From Armatimonadota bacterium (GTDB taxonomy: Bacteria; Armatimonadota; Fimbriimonadia; Fimbriimonadales; Fimbriimonadaceae): a stretch of 64,000 bases of DNA. Below the pieces are notes generated by a model. The model saw only the letters and a list, made by a program, of their open reading frames with translations. It ran no database searches and was not told the origin of the DNA. Positions 60,048 to 64,000 of the stretch are shown here, one piece after another (position 1 is the first letter of the stretch; the number at the start of each line of letters is the position of its first letter). A program made the position numbers and the translations under genes. The stretch lies in assembly GCA_020161505.1 (NCBI GenBank), contig JAIUNY010000007.1, forward strand, positions 1 to 64,000, given 5' to 3'.

Positions 60048-61259
60048 ATGTTTTTGTTTGTTCAGATGTCCGGACTCTACCTCGCAGGGATCGCACAGCG
60101 GCACCCCGATTGCCCTCGTGCTCTCGTGGCTTGGCGCGGAGATCGGGTAGTGGAGTGCGACGCCAAAGCCCTTGCGCGTCAAGTGCAGCCAGGCACCTTG
60201 ATCTCCGAAGCCAAGGCGATTCTGCGTGAGGATGGACGCGCCGTCGAGATCATCGACCATGAGTTTTTAGAAGCCCGCAACCAGTGGCTCGATGTCTGTC
60301 TTGCCTATACCAACCGGATCGAGGCGGTCACTTCGGCGAGTGCCTTTCTCGATTTCTCCTTGCATCCCCAACCCTACGAAGTCGCCGAGGAGCTTGCGGT
60401 GGCTCTCAGCGAGAAGTTCCCCTATTCCGTGCATCTCGGCATGGCCCCCAGCAAGTGGGTGTCGGAGCTAGCGGCTTTGCCGATGCCTGTTCCCTTGCCT
60501 CCTAACGGACTTCCCTGGTTCGTGCCAATTTCTGACTCTGCCGCGTTCTTGGCGGATCTACCCACCAAGGTGCTCAAGCCTCTGCCCACTAAGGTGATTG
60601 AAACGCTCATCAAGCTGGGATATCGCCGGGTGAGGGATGTCGCCAAAGCCCCCCTTGGCGTGCTCACCGGGCAGTTTGGGCCGATGGGAATCGTGGTTCA
60701 ACAAGCGGTGAAAGGAGCGGCTTCGGAGTCTTTGAGCCCCAACTACCCCGATCTGATGATCTCCCAAACCCTGCGTCCTGCGGGAGTGCTTCACGACTTT
60801 GAATCTCTCAAGAAAGCGGCGGCGCAGGTCGCTCAGGAACTGGCTTTTGAGCTTTCCGCGCAAGACCGATCGGCGCAGGAAATCCTCTTCACTTTGGAGC
60901 ACGAAGAGCACCCGCGATGGCATTTTCGTCGGCCTTTACCGAAGCCCGTTCAGACCGCTACTGCTCTGCGCACCGTGCTCCACTATGCCCTGGACCAAGC
61001 TCAAATGAAGGGTGAGCTTCCGGGAGGAGTCACTGCGGTGTCGGTTGCTCTTACCGGGCTTAAGGTTGCTCCCCGGGTTCAAAGAACCTTCCAGGGCCGA
61101 CACAACCCGGTCGAGCGAGCGCAATCGGCCGAAAACGCTCTGCGCCAGGTGAAATCGATTCATGGCGTCGAAAGCGTCGTCAAAGCCCATGAACTCCATG
61201 TCCCCCGGCGCATCGCCCTGCTTCGTCTGTGGAGGCAGACCACCGGATGGACATCCTAG
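60048..61259 (+). CDS. imuB: ImuB-like Y-family polymerase homologue
   Basis: 403 residues from ATG 60048 (or 60066). Y-family-like domain: LYLAGIAQRHPDCPRALVAW at the start and a central ALAVALSEKFPYSVHLGMAP block where a catalytic Y-polymerase has its S-x-E acidic residues. Here these are not evident, consistent with the inactive ImuB. The C-terminal little-finger region (~260-390) follows. ImuB helps DnaE2 access the replication clamp in SOS mutagenesis. The gene ends without the usual C-terminal tail, which appears in the next gene. Overlaps dnaE2 by 13 bases. Confidence 0.85.
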   Translation: MFLFVQMSGLYLAGIAQRHPDCPRALVAWRGDRVVECDAKALARQVQPGTLISEAKAILREDGRAVEIIDHEFLEARNQWLDVCLAYTNRIEAVTSASAFLDFSLHPQPYEVAEELAVALSEKFPYSVHLGMAPSKWVSELAALPMPVPLPPNGLPWFVPISDSAAFLADLPTKVLKPLPTKVIETLIKLGYRRVRDVAKAPLGVLTGQFGPMGIVVQQAVKGAASESLSPNYPDLMISQTLRPAGVLHDFESLKKAAAQVAQELAFELSAQDRSAQEILFTLEHEEHPRWHFRRPLPKPVQTATALRTVLHYALDQAQMKGELPGGVTAVSVALTGLKVAPRVQRTFQGRHNPVERAQSAENALRQVKSIHGVESVVKAHELHVPRRIALLRLWRQTTGWTS

Positions 61260-64000
61260 CTCGGTGGCGCGAGGCCGGGCGCTGGTGGGAGGGCGAGCCG
61301 CCCCTGGAGGTGATTCAATACCGCGATGCCAAGGGGATCAAGCGCGAAAAAAACCGCGAGCTGCCCCCATTCCATACGCCACATTCCGGTCGGGTAGATT
61401 CGGTCGATCACCGAGAGGATTACATCCTGAGACCCCGCAAAACCCGTGACGAAAAGGTCGCGATTGCCTGCGGGCTCATCAAGTCTCCCGGCGCCATTCC
61501 GGTGCATCGAGCGAGGGAGAGCTATGTACCGCTCCATGTCTATTCCGGCTATTCCTTTGGCAAAAGCACGCTTTTTGCTCGCGAACTTCCCCGCCGCGCG
61601 GCGGATCTTGGCCTGCCCGCGATGGCTCTCACCGATTGGATGAGCCTAGCCGGAGTCATGGAATTCGCCCACGAAGCCCGTAATGTGGGGATCACTCCTG
61701 TGATCGGAGCCACGGTGGAGATGGAAGAAGGCGGGCATCTCGTCATCATCGCGCAAACCAGCAACGGCTACCGCGCCCTTTCGCGGCTGATCACTCAGTG
61801 CCATCTCAGCCAACCGCGACTGTTCCCTTTGTGCTCATGGGATTTCCTGGAGGCATTTGCCGAGGATTGGCTCATCCTCACAGGAGGAGATGGCGGGTGG
61901 ATCAACCTGCCCCTCGTGCGGCGCGATCATGCCATCGCAGAAGAGCGGCTCTTGCGATTGATCTCCCTCGTGGGGCGAGAAAGGCTCTTCATTAGCATCG
62001 AGCGCTCCGCCGTGCCGTGGGAGATCATGGTGAACGAGGTGCTGTTGGGTCTGGCAACCAGGCACCATCTAAGGTGTGTGGCGGCCAGCGCCATCACCCA
62101 TGCCCACCGCGACAACTTTCCGAGTCAAGACATCTTGGTCTGTGCGGAAACTCTGTGCACGGTCGAGGAGCTTATTGGGCGAAAACCCCAAAGGCATCCC
62201 AGCCAACCCGCAGTTGCCTCGCGTCCGCAGCGGGCTTTCAATGGCGAGAGGTTTCTGCGATCTCTCGATGAGTTCAATCGGCTCTATGCCGATCATCCTG
62301 AGCTGATCGACAACACCCATCTGGTCACCGAGATGGTCGAGAGTTGGGTGCTCCCCCCGCGGGCCGAGCTTCCTTGGCTGACCGATGATCCTGCCGAAGC
62401 CCTGCGATTTGCCGTTCAACGCGGCGCGGAAGAGCGGCATAAGAAGATGAATCATCGCCTGAAAATGCGCTTGGGGCACGAGGTGGACCGGATCATCAAT
62501 CTGGGATTTGCCCACCACTTTTTGGTCGCCTGGGAGCTGTGCGAATGGGCAAAAAGAGAGGGGATTCTGCTCAGCGGGCGGGGTTCGGTGGTTGATTCTG
62601 CGGTTGCCTATTGCCTGGGAATGAGCCGGATTGATGCTTTCGCCCATGGGCTCCACTTCGACCGATTCCTCCCCGCAGACGGCAGCAAACGCCCCGACAT
62701 CGACATCGACTTCGAAGCCGCCCGGCGCGATGACGTACGCAACCACCTCATCAAGCGATTCGGGGCCGATCATGTCGCAAATGTGGGAGCGTTCGGAGCT
62801 TATTGCAGTCGGGGGATCATCCGAGCGGTCGGCAAAGCGATGGGGCTCGATCAAGCGGCTCTCGGGTTCCTGGCGAAACGCGTTCATATGGGAGTCGCCC
62901 CCGATCAGATCGCCAGTGCTTTGGAAAAACGCCCGGAACTCCGGCAATCTGGCATCAGCACGGCGCGTTTGGAGTGGATTTTTCGCCTTGCCGGACAGCT
63001 GATGGATGTCCCGATCAACCTCCGTGCTCACTCATCAGGAGTCGTGGTGTGCGATCGCCCGGTCTACGATTTCGTCCCGATCACTTGGTCGGCGGGGATG
63101 CAGGAAGACAACGACTCATCCGGGCATTTACGCATGATGCAGTGGGATAAGCGGAGCGCGAAATACTGCTTCGATAAGTTCGATCTGCTGTGCTTGCGAG
63201 GGCAGGATGCTCTCTCGGGGACTCAGCGCAGAATCCGGGAATCGAACCCGATTTTCCATGTCGAAGATGTCCCGATCGACGATCCGGAAACCTATCGCAC
63301 CATGCGGTCGGGGCACTTGGTGGGGATCCCGCAATCAGCATCACCCGCGATGCGCCAGGCTCACATGAGGATCAAAACCCAAGACCTCGCCGATGCCAGC
63401 CTAGTGCAAGCGGGTATCCGCCCCGGGGTCGGTGGCGCGGTGAAGATGAATGAGCTCATCGCGCGTCGCCACGGGCACAAACCCTATGCCTTCGAGCATC
63501 CTGACCTGGAGCCGATTCTTGGGCACACCTACGGGATCGTAGTGTTTCAGGAGCAGATCGACCAGCTTCTCCAGGTTTTCGCGGGCTACTCCGGCGGCGA
63601 GGCGGAAGATATCCGCGATGCCATTCACAAGCGTCGCAAGGAGGATTACGGCAAAACCATCCGTGAAGAGCTGATGGAGCGGATTCATTCGCGGGGATAC
63701 ACGCCAGAAGTCTGCGAGCATGTGTTCGATCTCATCGCGAATTTCAAGGGATACGGCTTTGCCCAGGGGCATGCATTGGCCTTTGCAGAGATCTCGGTGA
63801 GGTCGATTTTCTGCCAGCAAAACTTCCCCGCCGAGTATTTCGCGTCCCTCCTCGATTGCCAGCCCGCAGGATACTACGGCCCCTGCACTCTGGCGAATGA
63901 GGCTCGCAATCGGGGTGTGATGATGCTCCCGCCTTGCGTGAACAGGGGGTCTCTGAGGTTCGAAGTCGAGGCGGTGAAATCGCGCGAGGATCCCCAAATC
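61247..64000 (+). CDS. dnaE2: Error-prone DNA polymerase III alpha DnaE2 (3' end outside window)
   Basis: 918 codons from ATG 61247 are open to the window end; no stop is reached. Residues 1-~90 are an extension with AGRWWEGEPP, resembling the C-terminal tail of ImuB proteins. The PHP-like region (~93-250) has SYVPLHVYSGYSFGKSTLFA and ALTDW, where the metal-binding second His (HxH) is Tyr99, so probably inactive. Polymerase core: GRGSVVDSAVAYCLGMSRID and the catalytic PDIDIDFE (Asp484, Asp486). Further: RKEDYGKTIREELMER and NFKGYGFAQGHALAFA. Translesion synthesis with ImuB. No ImuA in the window. Confidence 0.92.
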   Translation, partial: MDILARWREAGRWWEGEPPLEVIQYRDAKGIKREKNRELPPFHTPHSGRVDSVDHREDYILRPRKTRDEKVAIACGLIKSPGAIPVHRARESYVPLHVYSGYSFGKSTLFARELPRRAADLGLPAMALTDWMSLAGVMEFAHEARNVGITPVIGATVEMEEGGHLVIIAQTSNGYRALSRLITQCHLSQPRLFPLCSWDFLEAFAEDWLILTGGDGGWINLPLVRRDHAIAEERLLRLISLVGRERLFISIERSAVPWEIMVNEVLLGLATRHHLRCVAASAITHAHRDNFPSQDILVCAETLCTVEELIGRKPQRHPSQPAVASRPQRAFNGERFLRSLDEFNRLYADHPELIDNTHLVTEMVESWVLPPRAELPWLTDDPAEALRFAVQRGAEERHKKMNHRLKMRLGHEVDRIINLGFAHHFLVAWELCEWAKREGILLSGRGSVVDSAVAYCLGMSRIDAFAHGLHFDRFLPADGSKRPDIDIDFEAARRDDVRNHLIKRFGADHVANVGAFGAYCSRGIIRAVGKAMGLDQAALGFLAKRVHMGVAPDQIASALEKRPELRQSGISTARLEWIFRLAGQLMDVPINLRAHSSGVVVCDRPVYDFVPITWSAGMQEDNDSSGHLRMMQWDKRSAKYCFDKFDLLCLRGQDALSGTQRRIRESNPIFHVEDVPIDDPETYRTMRSGHLVGIPQSASPAMRQAHMRIKTQDLADASLVQAGIRPGVGGAVKMNELIARRHGHKPYAFEHPDLEPILGHTYGIVVFQEQIDQLLQVFAGYSGGEAEDIRDAIHKRRKEDYGKTIREELMERIHSRGYTPEVCEHVFDLIANFKGYGFAQGHALAFAEISVRSIFCQQNFPAEYFASLLDCQPAGYYGPCTLANEARNRGVMMLPPCVNRGSLRFEVEAVKSREDPQI

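Noticed and set aside
60031-60062. LexA box upstream of imuB
   Set aside because: Neither the proteobacterial CTG-N10-CAG nor the Gram-positive CGAAC-N4-GTTCG form is present; only an imperfect dyad remains.

Overview
The window looks like chromosomal DNA of a GC-rich, diderm, non-model bacterium, most probably of the Armatimonadota (Fimbriimonadia-like). The grounds are indirect. They are a type IV prepilin-like protein with the FTLIELLVVIAIIAILAA start followed by LFPVFAQAK that is common in that phylum, a PEP-CTERM-tailed protease, many lipobox lipoproteins, several plant-polysaccharide glycosidases, and an imuB-dnaE2 mutagenesis cassette. No rRNA, complete tRNA, CRISPR array or prophage was seen. 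Coding density is high and many genes overlap by ATGA.

Layout. 1-10.1 kb: a GH29 fucosidase cut by the window edge, a PDZ/alpha-beta hydrolase divergent from a PadR regulator with a palindrome between them, a YjbR protein, a DinB gene broken by an in-frame TGA, a TIR-like (CAP12-type) protein in two overlapping frames, two tandem endonuclease/exonuclease/phosphatase (EEP) proteins, a small ATPase, a PhoD phosphatase and an AraC/GyrI regulator. 10.2-16.1 kb: two small membrane proteins, parA-parB, lipoproteins, a frameshifted second DinB gene and a prepilin-lipoprotein pair. 16.1-23.3 kb (minus strand): three tandem paralogous membrane proteins, an acyl-CoA carboxylase biotin carboxylase with an enoyl-CoA hydratase, a secreted PEP-CTERM serine protease, and an aspartase/fumarase. 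23.4-26.0 kb: a lower-GC patch with a membrane protein, a prepilin and a Cys-rich secreted protein whose start codon has been split by a complete IS3-family element.

26.1-34.2 kb: pterin dehydratase, a YdbS/YdbT-like PH-domain pair, and then the most coherent signalling system in the window. This is a four-gene plus-strand operon encoding a TerY-like VWA protein, a PP2C phosphatase and two paralogous membrane-anchored kinases that carry a CPWC zinc knuckle and a helix-hairpin-helix. It is an expanded TerY-P type triad. 34.2-43.5 kb: a GH4-like Rossmann protein, a large secreted-carbohydrate-type enzyme, a CoA-transferase preceded by a perfect 24-bp palindrome, a parallel beta-helix protein, a membrane zinc-ribbon protein with an L7/L12-CTD-like tail, and a metzincin lipoprotein. 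43.5-49.8 kb: a coupled minus-strand set encoding a secreted protein, ATP-grasp ligase, GH51 arabinofuranosidase, a giant D-x-x-G-x-D-x-Y repeat/HEAT protein and a HIT protein.

49.8-59 kb: a Nudix hydrolase coupled to a lipoprotein that ends in what looks like a BECR-type nuclease toxin domain, a lower-GC patch with a 12-G homopolymer inside a gene start, a hydroxyurea/streptomycin-kinase-like protein fused to a 2Fe-2S ferredoxin domain, a ROK kinase, a metallopeptidase, DUF1801, a PH-SHOCT protein, HisI, a GH5 enzyme and a VOC protein. 59-64 kb is a DNA-repair locus: a 3-methyladenine glycosylase divergent from imuB-dnaE2. dnaE2 runs off the window and carries at its N-terminus a segment that normally sits at the C-terminus of ImuB.

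Nearest to a novel system: the twin-kinase TerY-P operon (28751-34234). Single-gene novelties: the kinase-ferredoxin fusion, the D-x-x-G-x-D-x-Y repeat protein, and the toxin-domain lipoprotein. All functional names come from reading the protein sequences; no database search was run.
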